Below are positions 44,242-53,554 of a stretch of 64,000 nt of DNA, in pieces; the stretch's first letter is position 1; every line of letters begins with the position of its first letter. This DNA is from JAHZKN01 sp965250205 (GTDB lineage Bacteria; Pseudomonadota; Alphaproteobacteria; Rhizobiales; Hyphomicrobiaceae): NCBI GenBank assembly GCA_965250205.1, contig CBDFNK010000022.1, positions 245,991 through 309,990 on the forward strand, given 5' to 3'. The notes beneath the pieces are model-generated. The model saw only the letters and a program-made list of their open reading frames with translations, did no database searches and had not been told where the DNA came from. A program made the position numbers and the translations under genes.

Positions 44242-45225
44242 ATGAAGCGGCGTACACTTCTAACAGGCTCGGCATTTTTGGCGGCGGGCGCACTGCTGCC
44301 AGGCTGTGGGGGGAGCAACACATCAAAAGGACTACGTCTGGCGACTGTGAAATATGGCTCGCTGAATTGGCTGGTCCAGACCATTTTGCGCAACAAACTT
44401 GATGAAAAAGCAGGCTTAAAGCTTGATATCGTTTCTGTTGCGAACAATCAGGGCGGCCCGGTTGCGCTGCTTTCCGATGAGGCCGATGTGGTCGTCAGTG
44501 ATTGGACTTGGGCCATGCGCCAGCGTTCCATGGGGGAACACTTGTTGTTTTCTCCCTACTCACAAACGCTTGGTGCCGTGATGGTCCGCAAAGATGGGCC
44601 CATCACAAGCCTTAAAGACTTTAAGGGCAGGCGCCTGGGTGTTGCAGGGTCTTCGATCGATAAGAGCTGGCTGCTGCTCCGCGCCTATGCCCGAAAAGTA
44701 GTCGGCACCGATATGGCCGAATTGGCAGAGCCCGTGTTTGGGTCGCCGCCTTTGCTGTCAGAAGAGTTTCGTAACGGTCGCCTGGATGGCGTGCTCAATT
44801 TTTGGACCTATACGGCGCGCTTGATCGGTGAGGGGCACACCCGCCTTTTGGGTATGGACGAGGTATTGGCGGGCCTCGGTGTTTCACCAGTGCCGTCTCT
44901 TGTAGGTTTTGTCTGGAAAGAAGAAACGGCCGCAAAAAAAGGTGCTGAAATAGATACCTTCTTCAAGGTCGTGCGCCAAGCCAACCAGGTGCTTTCTACC
45001 TCAGAGGGTGCGTGGGACGATATCCGTTCGTTAGTTCGGCCAAAAACCGACGCTGAGTTTGCGGCCATCAAGGCGTCCTATCGCAGTGGTATGCCAGCCC
45101 CCTGGTCAACTGATCAGACGGCCTCTGCCAAACAGTTATTTGACTTGTTGGTCGCGCTTGGCGAAAAAAAGTTGGTCGGACATGGCACCAAGTTTGATCC
45201 CAAGTTGTTCCATGTTGTCAGCTAG
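44242..45225 (+). CDS. ABC importer binding lipoprotein (SsuA/NMT1-like)
   Basis: 327 residues from ATG 44242. The leader has twin arginines and a lipobox (MKRRTLLTGSAFLAAGALLPGC). The binding fold is of the nitrate/sulfonate/taurine class (YGSLNWLVQTILRNKL, GPVALLSDEADVVVSDW, LKDFKGRRLGVAGSSIDKSW). With the permease and ATPase it makes a complete importer. The substrate is unknown; position suggests something needed for methanol oxidation or cofactor synthesis. Confidence 0.87.
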   Translation: MKRRTLLTGSAFLAAGALLPGCGGSNTSKGLRLATVKYGSLNWLVQTILRNKLDEKAGLKLDIVSVANNQGGPVALLSDEADVVVSDWTWAMRQRSMGEHLLFSPYSQTLGAVMVRKDGPITSLKDFKGRRLGVAGSSIDKSWLLLRAYARKVVGTDMAELAEPVFGSPPLLSEEFRNGRLDGVLNFWTYTARLIGEGHTRLLGMDEVLAGLGVSPVPSLVGFVWKEETAAKKGAEIDTFFKVVRQANQVLSTSEGAWDDIRSLVRPKTDAEFAAIKASYRSGMPAPWSTDQTASAKQLFDLLVALGEKKLVGHGTKFDPKLFHVVS

Positions 45226-45273
45226 CAGAAGTCTTGGGTATCAATCATAAAATGGGCATGGCACAGGATAGGC

Positions 45274-46032
45274 ATGTTGGAAATGTTAGCCAGTAAGCGC
45301 GCCATTTGGTCGTTGGGCTCGCTTCTTGTTCTGTTGGTTTTCTGGCAGGTGGTTGCAGAGCTTTTACAGCATCGCCATCTGCCAACGCCGATCACCGTAT
45401 TTGAAAGCTTCTTACGTGAAGTACGTTCAGGCGGCCTTGTTTACCATGTCTGGGTTACCCTGCTCAGGGTTGTCATCAGTTTCATCGTTGCAATGTTCAT
45501 TGGTGCCGCGATTGGTCTTGCCATGGGCCGCATGCCTTTGGTCGATCGATTTTTTGACAGCTGGTTGATCTTCTTTCTCAATCTGCCAGCGTTGGTGATT
45601 ATCGTGCTGTGCTATGTCTGGTTTGGGTTGAACGATGTCGCCGCGATCATTGCTGTGGCGATCAACAAAATCCCAAACGTTGCCGTTACCGTGCGTGAGG
45701 GGGCTCGCTCGTTGTCGCGTGATCTGACGGAGATGGCTCAGATCTATAACTTTGGCTGGGCCAAGACATTGCGCCACGTGATCTTGCCGCAGATGGCACC
45801 GTTTTTTGCAGCAGCAGCACGGACCGGCTTATCTTTGATTTGGAAGATTGTGTTGGTGGTTGAATTATTCGGCCTCTCCGCGGGCGTCGGCGTACGTATC
45901 AACGAAGCCTATCACTTGTTTGATGTACCAATGATCCTGGCGTATGCCATCGCCTTTATTGTAGTGGTGCAATTGATAGAGATGTTCGTGTTGCAGCCAA
46001 TAGAAGCACGGGTGAACCGATGGCGCAGGTAA
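45274..46032 (+). CDS. ABC importer permease (SsuC/TauC-like)
   Basis: 252 residues, about six hydrophobic segments. The cytoplasmic EAA-loop region is NAVTVREGARSLSRDLTEMA-like followed by GWAKTLRHVILPQMAPFF. It belongs to the BPD transporter family that serves sulfonate/taurine/nitrate importers. It overlaps the ATPase gene by 13 bp. Confidence 0.92.
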   Translation: MLEMLASKRAIWSLGSLLVLLVFWQVVAELLQHRHLPTPITVFESFLREVRSGGLVYHVWVTLLRVVISFIVAMFIGAAIGLAMGRMPLVDRFFDSWLIFFLNLPALVIIVLCYVWFGLNDVAAIIAVAINKIPNVAVTVREGARSLSRDLTEMAQIYNFGWAKTLRHVILPQMAPFFAAAARTGLSLIWKIVLVVELFGLSAGVGVRINEAYHLFDVPMILAYAIAFIVVVQLIEMFVLQPIEARVNRWRR

Positions 46033-46754
46033 GCACAGCTCTCGAAATCGAGGTGCATGCAAAGACGTTTCCTGCTGTGGCCAAGCGGTCGGCCAATCGG
46101 GTGCTTGAAAACATCAGTCTTGTGATTGAGCCGGAGTCATTTGTGGTCCTCACTGGGCCATCGGGCTGCGGGAAATCCACGTTGCTTAACATCGTTGCAG
46201 GGCTGGACGAGGATTTTGATGGCGAGGTGCGCTTTCAAAGCCCGGATGCAAAGTGCGGCTATGTTTTTCAATCACCTCGGCTGTTGCCGTGGCGGACGAT
46301 TGAAGAGAATATTACCCTACCCCTGCCTGACGACGATCCCAGCCGCGCCAATGTTCCAGCCATGCTGCAACGTGTCGGTTTGACGGAGGCGGCGAATGCC
46401 TACCCAGAGCGGGTTTCACTTGGCATGCAGCGGCGCGCCTCACTTGCACGCGGCTTTATTCTCGAACCGGATATCCTGCTGATGGACGAGCCGTTCGTAT
46501 CGTTGGATGACCCAACAGCGCAGGACCTGCGCAAATTGCTGATTGATCTTTACACGCGTCGGCCCACAACGATCTTATTTGTGACCCATGATCGCTCCGA
46601 AGCGGTGATGCTCGCCACCCGTATCTTGCGGTTGGACGGCGTGTCTGCGAGTATTGTGCAAGATGAAATTGTGCGGCTAAGACCTGAAGACCGGTCCGAT
46701 CCAGGCAAAGTGCGGGCTGAACGCGCACGTATTTTTGCTGATGAACAAGCGTGA
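46020..46754 (+). CDS. ABC importer ATP-binding protein (SsuB/TauB-like)
   Basis: 244 residues. Walker A GPSGCGKST, signature region SLGMQRRASLARGF (the usual LSGGQ is SLGMQ), Walker B ILLMDEPFVSLDD and the H-loop VTHDRSEA. The altered signature is common in this subfamily. The 3' end is 10 bp before mfnB, so the importer and cofactor genes probably share a transcript. Confidence 0.92.
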   Translation: MAQVSTALEIEVHAKTFPAVAKRSANRVLENISLVIEPESFVVLTGPSGCGKSTLLNIVAGLDEDFDGEVRFQSPDAKCGYVFQSPRLLPWRTIEENITLPLPDDDPSRANVPAMLQRVGLTEAANAYPERVSLGMQRRASLARGFILEPDILLMDEPFVSLDDPTAQDLRKLLIDLYTRRPTTILFVTHDRSEAVMLATRILRLDGVSASIVQDEIVRLRPEDRSDPGKVRAERARIFADEQA

Positions 46755-46764
46755 GCTCTCCTGA

Positions 46765-47514
46765 ATGTATCCAAAACAACCCGCTGTTCGCTTTCTGGCA
46801 AGTGTCAGAAGTGTGCCTGAAGCGCAGTGCGCGGCGACGCAGGGTGCTGATATTATTGATTGCAAAGAACCTCTTGGCGGTGCGCTAGGCGCGCTTGATA
46901 CCGCGACCATCTCCGCCATTCGTTCCATCGTTCCAGGCCCAATTCCAGTAAGTGCGACAGTGGGTGATGATGCTCAGGGATCACCTGACCTCGTAGAACG
47001 GGTCGCAAACGCTGCAGCGGGGGGGGCTGATTTTGTGAAGATCGGATTTGAGTGCCAGGCCCCTTGGCAAACAGCACTTGATGCGCTGGCGGCACATGAG
47101 GATTTCAGCAACGGTCAGCTTGTTTGTGTGCTGCTTGCCGATCGCGGCATTGATTTAGCTTTGGTCAGGGCGTGCGCCAAGGCGGGATTTTCCGGTGTTT
47201 TGCTCGATACCGCCAACAAATCCTCAGGCGCGCTACCAGACGTAATAAGTTCGAGGCTTTTAACCGAGTTTGTGAAAACCGCGCATGAAGAAGGTTTGTT
47301 CGCTGGCTTTGCTGGCGCACTGCGCGCGCATCACGTGGCAGACCTTGCCGCACTTAAACCCGATATTTTGGGGTTTCGTGGTGCATTGTGCCATAATAAC
47401 GGGCGCCAGAATGCACTTGATCCAAATGCAGTCGCCGCACTGCGCGCAACGATTGATGCAACGCAAACAACGACGCAAAACCCTAAAACATCTCTTGAGG
47501 CTACCCCGTTATGA
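46765..47514 (+). CDS. mfnB: (5-Formylfuran-3-yl)methyl phosphate synthase
   Basis: 249 residues, TIM-barrel DUF556/MfnB family: FLASVRSVPEAQCAATQGAD, IIDCKEPLGGALGALD with the Schiff-base lysine region, GADFVKIGF and GFRGALCHNNGRQNALD. MfnB condenses two glyceraldehyde 3-phosphates into the furan precursor of methanofuran. In this pathway it supplies the C1 carrier used by the Fhc complex. It overlaps the next gene by 4 bp. Confidence 0.92.
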   Translation: MYPKQPAVRFLASVRSVPEAQCAATQGADIIDCKEPLGGALGALDTATISAIRSIVPGPIPVSATVGDDAQGSPDLVERVANAAAGGADFVKIGFECQAPWQTALDALAAHEDFSNGQLVCVLLADRGIDLALVRACAKAGFSGVLLDTANKSSGALPDVISSRLLTEFVKTAHEEGLFAGFAGALRAHHVADLAALKPDILGFRGALCHNNGRQNALDPNAVAALRATIDATQTTTQNPKTSLEATPL

Positions 47515-47933
47515 CAACTGGTCGTATCAATCCGGCACAAACATCAACAACGCAATATGCAAACCAGCATCAACAGCGACCAGACTGTATCTTTGTGCGT
47601 GACTATGTCATTGATTGTAATATTGGTGTATACGCAGAAGAAAAAGGTGTAACACAAAAGGTAAGACTATCGATTGATGCAGCGTTGCGCTCAAATATTC
47701 GAGCGACGCGTGATGAGATGGAAGAGGTGCCGTCCTACACCGATATCCTTGATGCCATCGAGGCCATTACATCCAAAGGGCACATCAATTTGGTGGAGAC
47801 GTTTGCAGAACAGATCGCTGAAAGCTGCTTGAAAGACCCGCGCATTGTTTCTGTTTTTGTGTGCATTGAAAAATTGGAACGTGGGCCGGTTCGCGGCGTA
47901 GAGATTACGAGACCAAAACCTGAGCATGGATAA
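47511..47933 (+). CDS. Dihydroneopterin aldolase-like protein
   Basis: 140 residues of the FolB type: FVRDYVIDCNIGVYAEEKGV, QKVRLSIDAAL and the active-site lysine region in FVCIEKLERGPVRGVEITR. In H4MPT-making bacteria a FolB-like gene sits in this cluster and is assumed to act on the pterin side chain. A ~20-residue N-terminal Gln/Thr-rich extension is unusual. The protein overlaps its neighbours by 4 and 8 bp. Confidence 0.85.
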   Translation: MTTGRINPAQTSTTQYANQHQQRPDCIFVRDYVIDCNIGVYAEEKGVTQKVRLSIDAALRSNIRATRDEMEEVPSYTDILDAIEAITSKGHINLVETFAEQIAESCLKDPRIVSVFVCIEKLERGPVRGVEITRPKPEHG

Positions 47934-48639
47934 AGACCACCCAAAAGAGCCAAACACAGTGAAGGACGACATTGCAGTCGTTAAGCTGGGTGGAAGCTTG
48001 ATTAAAAGTGGTGATATCGCCTCTGTACTCAAGTTGGTGGTCAAGGCCCGCGTGCCTGTGGTGATTGTGGCGGGTGGCGGTGGATTTGCCGATGAAGTCC
48101 GTCGTTTGCAGCCCGGTCTTCACCTGTCTGACAAGGCGGCCCATCGGATGGCGATCTTAGCCATGCACCAAAATGCACTTGCCTTGGCCGATCTGCAGCC
48201 CGAACTCAAGCCTGTTGAAACAATTTCTGAAATGCGTTTGGCGCTCAGGGCAGGGCGCGTCCCCATTTGGATGCCGCTCAAGATGTGTGACCGTGATCGC
48301 GCGATTGCAGAAGATTGGTCGATGACATCTGACGGCCTGGCCGCGCGCCTTGCAGAACGGCTTGGCGATTGTGATCTGTTGGTGTTTAAATCGCGCTCTG
48401 TTCCGGCCAAAGCCGATGTTCATGCCCTCGTTGCGGCAGGGGTGGTTGACTCATCGTTTGCTGAGATTGTCACGCGCGCAGAACTATGCTGGCGGATTTT
48501 TGGTCCTGGCGAAGAACAGGCGTTCGCATCGCGGGTTTTGGTGCTTCGGCAACACACAACTTATGTTGGCAAGGCTTATGACCACTCAGTCGTGTATCGC
48601 AAAACAACACGATTGCGTCGTGCCATGGCGCGCCGTTAG
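47926..48639 (+). CDS. mfnE: Amino acid kinase family protein (MfnE-like)
   Basis: 237 residues with the amino acid kinase start AVVKLGGSLIKSGDIASVLK, the nucleotide-binding VIVAGGGGFADEVR and TSDGLAARLAERLGDCDLLV. MfnE phosphorylates the furan alcohol phosphate to a pyrophosphate for coupling. The gene overlaps the aldolase-like gene by 8 bp. An assignment to another kinase of the same fold is possible but context favours MfnE. Confidence 0.85.
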   Translation: MDKDHPKEPNTVKDDIAVVKLGGSLIKSGDIASVLKLVVKARVPVVIVAGGGGFADEVRRLQPGLHLSDKAAHRMAILAMHQNALALADLQPELKPVETISEMRLALRAGRVPIWMPLKMCDRDRAIAEDWSMTSDGLAARLAERLGDCDLLVFKSRSVPAKADVHALVAAGVVDSSFAEIVTRAELCWRIFGPGEEQAFASRVLVLRQHTTYVGKAYDHSVVYRKTTRLRRAMARR

Positions 48640-48708
48640 AGCGTGCATGCGTGGTAACAGAGACTGGTGTTTCTCTTTGCATAATAATAGAGCGGAGGCG
48701 TGGCTTTA

Positions 48709-50211
48709 ATGGCGGACAAGCTGCTGTTTCTGACCGGCCATCTTGCCGAACGGCGTCTCACAGAGATTGTCGATGGCCTGGCGCCCAAAAAGGCGTTATG
48801 GCACGTGCATAATCTCGGCATCAAGGTCGCTGCATTGATGACCGAGGCCATTGTGGAAAATCGATTGCCCGGACAGTTGGAAGCAGACCGGGTGATTGTG
48901 CCGGGTCGCTCACGGATGAACCTTGATCGTCTTTCGGGTCACTATGGCGTTGCCTTTGAGCGCGGCCCAGATGAGTTGATCGACTTGCCTCAGTATTTTG
49001 GCAAGGGTGGCAAGCCGCCAGACTTCTCCAAGCACGACTTACGGATCTTTGCAGAAATTGTCGAAGCGCCCGGTGTTTCAATTGACACAATGTTGACACG
49101 GGCTGAGGTCTATCGCAGCCAAGGCGGCGATGTCATCGATATTGGCTGTCAGCCTGATGTCGCCTTCCCTCACCTTGAAGAAATGGTGGTGGCGCTCAAA
49201 AAGGCAGGACACAAGGTCAGTGTCGATTCCGGAAACCCTGATGAATTGCGCCGGGGCGCTCAAGCAGGTGCTGATTTTGTATTGAGTTTAGATGAAACCA
49301 ACCTTGATCTCATCTCAGGCACTGACTGTGTACCTGTGCTAGTGCCCAAACCCCATGGCGAGCTGCAATCTCTGGTCCGCGCACTTGATAAAGCCGAAAC
49401 CCTGGGTCTCAAAGGCGCGATGGCCGATCCGATCCTCGATCCGATCCATTTTGGTTTTACCAAATCTCTTGAGCGCTATGCAGAATTGCGCCGATTGCGC
49501 CCGAAGGCTGAGATGTTGATGGGCACTGGAAACCTCACAGAGCTTACTGATGCTGATAGCCAGGGCGTCACGGCGGTGGTGCTTGGAATATGTTCGGAGC
49601 TGGACATCCGCAATGTGCTGGTGGTGCAGGTTTCACCGCATACTAGACGCACGGTGGCCGAGCATGATGCAGCACGGCGTTTGATGTATCGGGCTAAAAC
49701 AGATCAAAGCCTGCCCAAAGGATATGGTGGCGGACTGCTTTCGCTGCATGACTTAAAACCTTTTGCCCACAGTGTGGCTGATATCAACGAGCTGGCCAGG
49801 GAAATTAAGGACAAGAATTTTCGGATCGCAGTGTCAGAAGACGGTGTCCATATCTACAACCGCGATGGCCATCATCTGGCCCGCGATCCCTTCGAGCTCT
49901 ACCCAAAATTGGGCGTCGACGAAGAGGGCAGTCATGCCTTTTATTTGGGCTATGAATTGGCAAAAGCGGAAATTTCTGCAACGCTTGGCAAACGATATGC
50001 GCAAGATAACCCACTTGATTGGGCCGTTGCGGCTGATAAAAAATCTGAAGACCTCACCCGACATGCTCCAACAGGCGCGACCTTGAAGGCGAAAAAAGCC
50101 GTCAGGAAGAAATCACCTGGAGATAGCGTTACAACGGTCAAATCAGGTCAATCAAAAACAACATCTGGCAAACAACGAACAGAAAAAACCAAGCCAAAAC
50201 GTAATCGTTAG
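48709..50211 (+). CDS. Dihydropteroate synthase-like protein (DUF6513)
   Basis: 500 residues from ATG 48709 (AGCGGAGGCG upstream); GTG 48700 is an alternative. The N-terminal ~170 residues are the DUF6513 part (LLFLTGHLAERRLTEIVDGL). The middle is a DHPS-like barrel (GDVIDIGCQPDVAFPHLEEM, AGADFVLSLDETNLDLISG, AEMLMGTGNLTELTDADS). The tail (last ~45 residues) is Lys/Thr/Ser-rich. This family lies in H4MPT clusters and is assumed to act in pterin-ribofuranosyl condensation, which is unproven. Confidence 0.85.
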   Translation: MADKLLFLTGHLAERRLTEIVDGLAPKKALWHVHNLGIKVAALMTEAIVENRLPGQLEADRVIVPGRSRMNLDRLSGHYGVAFERGPDELIDLPQYFGKGGKPPDFSKHDLRIFAEIVEAPGVSIDTMLTRAEVYRSQGGDVIDIGCQPDVAFPHLEEMVVALKKAGHKVSVDSGNPDELRRGAQAGADFVLSLDETNLDLISGTDCVPVLVPKPHGELQSLVRALDKAETLGLKGAMADPILDPIHFGFTKSLERYAELRRLRPKAEMLMGTGNLTELTDADSQGVTAVVLGICSELDIRNVLVVQVSPHTRRTVAEHDAARRLMYRAKTDQSLPKGYGGGLLSLHDLKPFAHSVADINELAREIKDKNFRIAVSEDGVHIYNRDGHHLARDPFELYPKLGVDEEGSHAFYLGYELAKAEISATLGKRYAQDNPLDWAVAADKKSEDLTRHAPTGATLKAKKAVRKKSPGDSVTTVKSGQSKTTSGKQRTEKTKPKRNR

Positions 50212-50250
50212 ACGCCCCTCAAGGTTTTGGCGAAGAAAGATCCTCAAACC

Positions 50251-50820
50251 ATGCCCAAAATTGTTGAAACTATTGTTACCACGTCTGACAGTGACGGCAG
50301 CGTGCACATTGCACCGTTGGGGCTGATGGCAGAGGATGAGCATTGGTTGATCGGCCCGTTTAAGCCGTCGCGTACACTGGATAATCTGCGCGCTGTCCCG
50401 TTTGCTGTTGCCAGCCACACTCAGGATGTACGCGTCTTTGCTGGTTGTTTGACAGGGCGTAAGGATTGGCCCCTCAAGCCCGCAAGCAAAGTCCCGGGCA
50501 GCTATCTCATTGCTGCGCAAAGCCACTGGGAACTCAAGGTGGTTGATGTTGCAGAAGATGATGTGCGGCCTAAATTTCGCTGCAAGTTGGTTCATCAAGA
50601 AGCGCATGCGCCGTTTTCCGGCTTGAACCGGGCCCAGGCGGCAGTCATTGAATGCGCGGTTTTGGTTTCGCGTCTCAAAATGCTGCCAGCAGAAAAGGTT
50701 GAAGCCGAACTCAAGTATCTTGATATCGCGATTTCAAAAACGGCCGGCTCTGAAGAGCTTGAGGCCTGGGGCTGGTTGATGGAACGCGTTGACGCTTGGC
50801 GGGCAGATCAAAAAGACTAA
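50251..50820 (+). CDS. DUF447 family protein (flavin reductase-like fold)
   Basis: 189 residues from ATG 50251 (TTG 50227 also possible). It starts MPKIVETIVTTSDSDGSVHI, the standard opening of DUF447, and has FKPSRTLDNLRAVPFAVASH. The fold resembles FMN-binding split barrels. DUF447 genes cluster with H4MPT synthesis genes in both archaea and methylotrophs; the reaction is not established. It ends the plus-strand run and is convergent with mfnF. Confidence 0.82.
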   Translation: MPKIVETIVTTSDSDGSVHIAPLGLMAEDEHWLIGPFKPSRTLDNLRAVPFAVASHTQDVRVFAGCLTGRKDWPLKPASKVPGSYLIAAQSHWELKVVDVAEDDVRPKFRCKLVHQEAHAPFSGLNRAQAAVIECAVLVSRLKMLPAEKVEAELKYLDIAISKTAGSEELEAWGWLMERVDAWRADQKD

Positions 50821-50856
50821 ACCTACCCGCCCCTGATCTGTTGTGACCTGATGATG

Positions 50857-51903
50857 TTAGGCTGTTGTTTTCTGAGGACAAACCTCGCCCACCAAGTGTG
50901 CAATCGCGACAGCAGGTGCCGAGCGGGTTGCTGAACGCAGTGCTTTCTTATCGGCGTGCGCTAGGGTGCCAAAATCTTTGGCGGGGCGGCCGACCCTATG
51001 GGCCAGTACACGCGCTGTATCTGAGCCAATGCCCGCCGCGATAATCGGCGCCGATAGTGGCAGATCTAACCCTGAGATGACGCGCATTAAATCATCTTGA
51101 ATCGAGCGCACTTGGGCTTCGCGCACGAATGCTGCGGTATGGCGCCAGTCATCACTCGTGCCGTCTTGCCTATCGCGGCCCAACATACGGGCAAAGCGCG
51201 CCACGCTGTCCTTGATGCTTTGCGAGCGTCCATCTGCAGTGCTGTGCAGATCCAAACCCTTGGGTAACTCACCGAGAATCCGGCGGACATCGCCCATTGT
51301 AGCGAGCACTTCGCGGGCCAGTGTTTGCCGTTGTCCCTGAAACGGCGCTGTTGTGGTGACACCCATAACGGGCGTACGGGTCATGCCGGTGTAGACGAGT
51401 TCCCCACTGGTCAACCGTTCCGCGTCGGTGATGCCCGTCGGTGTTGGCGCGCCATTTTGAAACGGCACAATATCAGTCGTCGTCGATCCAAAATCGATGA
51501 GGATGCCGTCGGAGACCTGCTCGGCTGCAAAACGTGCCGAGGCCAAAAAATTGGTTGAACCGGTGGCGTCGGGATTGGCCTTAGCAGCCTCCGCGGTGTC
51601 AAACCCGGCGCTCCCCAACCAGAACCGTAGGTCTGCGCCAAGTTTCTCTGTTAGCAAATCAACCAGAGTTGAGACACCGGTTGCGCGGGCAGGGAATAAA
51701 TCTGACAGCTCACCGGTCATCGTCACGCCGATGACGTCAGCCTCTTCCATGAGTGGCCGGGCACTCTCGAGCGCGTCTTGCAAGTGGTCAAGACCCTTCC
51801 AAAGCGGACAAACAAATTTCTCCACCGCATTGACGCGCCCGTTGTTGACAACAGCAATTTTTAGATGTGCCCCACCTACATCAAGGCCAATCGACAACGT
51901 CAT
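50857..51903 (-). CDS. mfnF: H4MPT-linked C1 transfer pathway protein (MfnF-like)
   Basis: 348 residues of the hydantoinase/oxoprolinase-like ASKHA fold: MTLSIGLDVGGAHLKIAVVN, GVTMTGELSDLF, ILIDFGSTTTDIVPF and IIAAGIGSDTARVLAHRVG. It matches the one-carbon family TIGR03123, identified in archaea as MfnF, which couples the furan pyrophosphate to tyramine (or tyrosine) glutamate. Starts at 51917 or 51927 are possible. Confidence 0.88.
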   Translation of the reverse strand: MTLSIGLDVGGAHLKIAVVNNGRVNAVEKFVCPLWKGLDHLQDALESARPLMEEADVIGVTMTGELSDLFPARATGVSTLVDLLTEKLGADLRFWLGSAGFDTAEAAKANPDATGSTNFLASARFAAEQVSDGILIDFGSTTTDIVPFQNGAPTPTGITDAERLTSGELVYTGMTRTPVMGVTTTAPFQGQRQTLAREVLATMGDVRRILGELPKGLDLHSTADGRSQSIKDSVARFARMLGRDRQDGTSDDWRHTAAFVREAQVRSIQDDLMRVISGLDLPLSAPIIAAGIGSDTARVLAHRVGRPAKDFGTLAHADKKALRSATRSAPAVAIAHLVGEVCPQKTTA

Positions 51904-51978
51904 GTCTTGATCCCACATTCCACCCACTTGAACATTAGATTAGGCTACAATCGAATGGCCGTCATCTAGAGCTGAGTA

Positions 51979-52686
51979 ATGAGATTAATTCCTGTCATCG
52001 ATTTGCAGCATGGAGAAGTTGTTTATGCGGTTGGCGGGCAACGTGACCGCTATCGCCAGTTGCAAACGCCGCTGAGTGCATCGGCAACATTTAAGAGTGT
52101 TGTGGATGGTCTATTACAACACTTTCCGTCTCCATACATTTATGTTGCAGACCTTGATGCCATTGAAGGTGTTGGCAATCACACAGGAGATGTGACGGCG
52201 TATATCCAGGCCAAACCGGAGTTAAATGTTTGGTTGGATTCAGGGCTGCAAGAACTCTCAGTATCCACCTTCAAAAGTGCTCCAGCCAATCTGCATGTTG
52301 TTGTTGGTACTGAAAATTTTTTGGCAACGTCTGACCTTCACTCCTTCTTGCCGACATTTGCTAACCAATTGGTGTTGTCACTTGATTTTCGGGGACAACA
52401 ATTTTTAGGACCGGCGCACATTCTCGAGCAAAGCAATCTTTGGCCGCCGCGGGTGATTGTTATGACGCTTGATGCGGTCGGCAAAGGACAGGGGCCTGAC
52501 TTTAAGAGGGTCGCGGAAATCGTTGAGCATGCTGGCGATAGAGAGGTTTTTGCAGCGGGAGGTGTGCGTTCAGTTGCAGACCTTGAGAAGCTCGCTCAAA
52601 TTGGAGCCGCCGGTGCACTTGTCGCGTCTGCGTTGCATCGCGGCCAAATAAAAACCGGCGATCTCGTTAAGATCGCCGGTTTTTGA
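51979..52686 (+). CDS. HisA/HisF-related TIM-barrel protein (TIGR00734-like)
   Basis: 235 residues. It begins MRLIPVIDLQHGEVVYAVGG, contains PYIYVADLDAIEGVGNH and ends with FAAGGVRSVADLEKLAQIGA. It belongs to the HisAF-related group seen in H4MPT organisms rather than to true HisA. The function is not known. The last codons and stop are encoded by a perfect terminator hairpin. Confidence 0.85.
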   Translation: MRLIPVIDLQHGEVVYAVGGQRDRYRQLQTPLSASATFKSVVDGLLQHFPSPYIYVADLDAIEGVGNHTGDVTAYIQAKPELNVWLDSGLQELSVSTFKSAPANLHVVVGTENFLATSDLHSFLPTFANQLVLSLDFRGQQFLGPAHILEQSNLWPPRVIVMTLDAVGKGQGPDFKRVAEIVEHAGDREVFAAGGVRSVADLEKLAQIGAAGALVASALHRGQIKTGDLVKIAGF

Positions 52687-52690
52687 TTTT
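52651..52690 (+). terminator. Intrinsic terminator overlapping the HisA-related gene end
   Basis: AAAACCGGCGATCT and AGATCGCCGGTTTT form a perfect 14-bp stem with a CGTTA loop, followed by TTTTGATTTT. It lies in the last ten codons; the stop TGA is at 52684-52686. Confidence 0.92.
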
Positions 52691-52855
52691 GTCTTCAATT
52701 CTAAAATCTGACAGTGCAGTTTTCTGACCTGGCAGATTTAGATGCTAGCCGTTCCAACGGCCAGAAAGCAGTCTACCCAATCGCTGAAGCAGACCCCCCT
52801 TCATGGGAGGGGCAGGATTATTGTTTTCGTCGCCCTGCCCAGGATGGTTTCCGCT

Positions 52856-53371
52856 TCAAGACTTGGCCGCGCCAAATGGGTGAGCTGCAGAATCACGCTG
52901 AGCGGTGGCTTCTGCGGCTGTTGGCTTGCCAGCAATTGCGCGTGCAATCGCTTCTTTGGTTGCGGTGTAGTTATATTCTTGGATCTTTGCGTCGTCAGCA
53001 GCTTCCCAGTGAATAAAGACGCCAACGCAAACATAAATGTCGTCAGCTTCATCAGCAGGGATAATGCCTTCAGCAACAGAGTCCTGAACTGCTTTAGCAA
53101 CACCATATTGAGCCGGGCCAAACATTTGAACAGCTTGGCGTGCGTCTTTCATGGTCACTTTATTGAACATGCAGGTGTTTGGCTTACATGGCAGGTTTGG
53201 TGCGATGACAGCCAGCAAAGACGTAAAGCCGTCTTTGTTATTGGTCAGTGAGTTGCAGAATGCTTGTTCAGCAGCACTGCCGCGTGGTCCAATGATCAGA
53301 TCGATATGAGCGACTTCATTGCCGTCACCAACAAGTGACTCACCAACAAGAACGCGATTAATTTTGGCCAT
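52856..53371 (-). CDS. fae: Formaldehyde-activating enzyme
   Basis: 171 residues from ATG 53371 (GGGAGGATACTCCATA). The Fae signature is complete: GESLVGDGNEVAHIDLIIGP, PNLPCKPNTCMFNKVTMKD and FGPAQYGVAKAVQDSVAEGI. It condenses formaldehyde with H4MPT in the cytoplasm. It stands alone with its own upstream region, downstream of the pterin operon on the same strand, as expected for an abundant protein. Confidence 0.97.
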   Translation of the reverse strand: MAKINRVLVGESLVGDGNEVAHIDLIIGPRGSAAEQAFCNSLTNNKDGFTSLLAVIAPNLPCKPNTCMFNKVTMKDARQAVQMFGPAQYGVAKAVQDSVAEGIIPADEADDIYVCVGVFIHWEAADDAKIQEYNYTATKEAIARAIAGKPTAAEATAQRDSAAHPFGAAKS

Positions 53372-53554
53372 TATGGAGTATCCTCCCGAGTTATATCTAA
53401 CGAAAACCACCAACACCCCGAAATAGCCCGGCTAGTTAAGTCCGGGTTGAGAGAGCTGGCAGAGGGCGTCCCAAACTATCTTTGTTGTCAGCATTCAGCG
53501 AATTTGGGTCCGCCGAAGGGATTGTCCAGATAGATGCGCCGCACGGCGCTGGTC

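Noticed and set aside
43707..46754. Nitrate or taurine transporter identity
   Set aside because: The fold class fits several substrates and no nitrate, sulfonate or taurine genes are nearby, so I left the substrate open.
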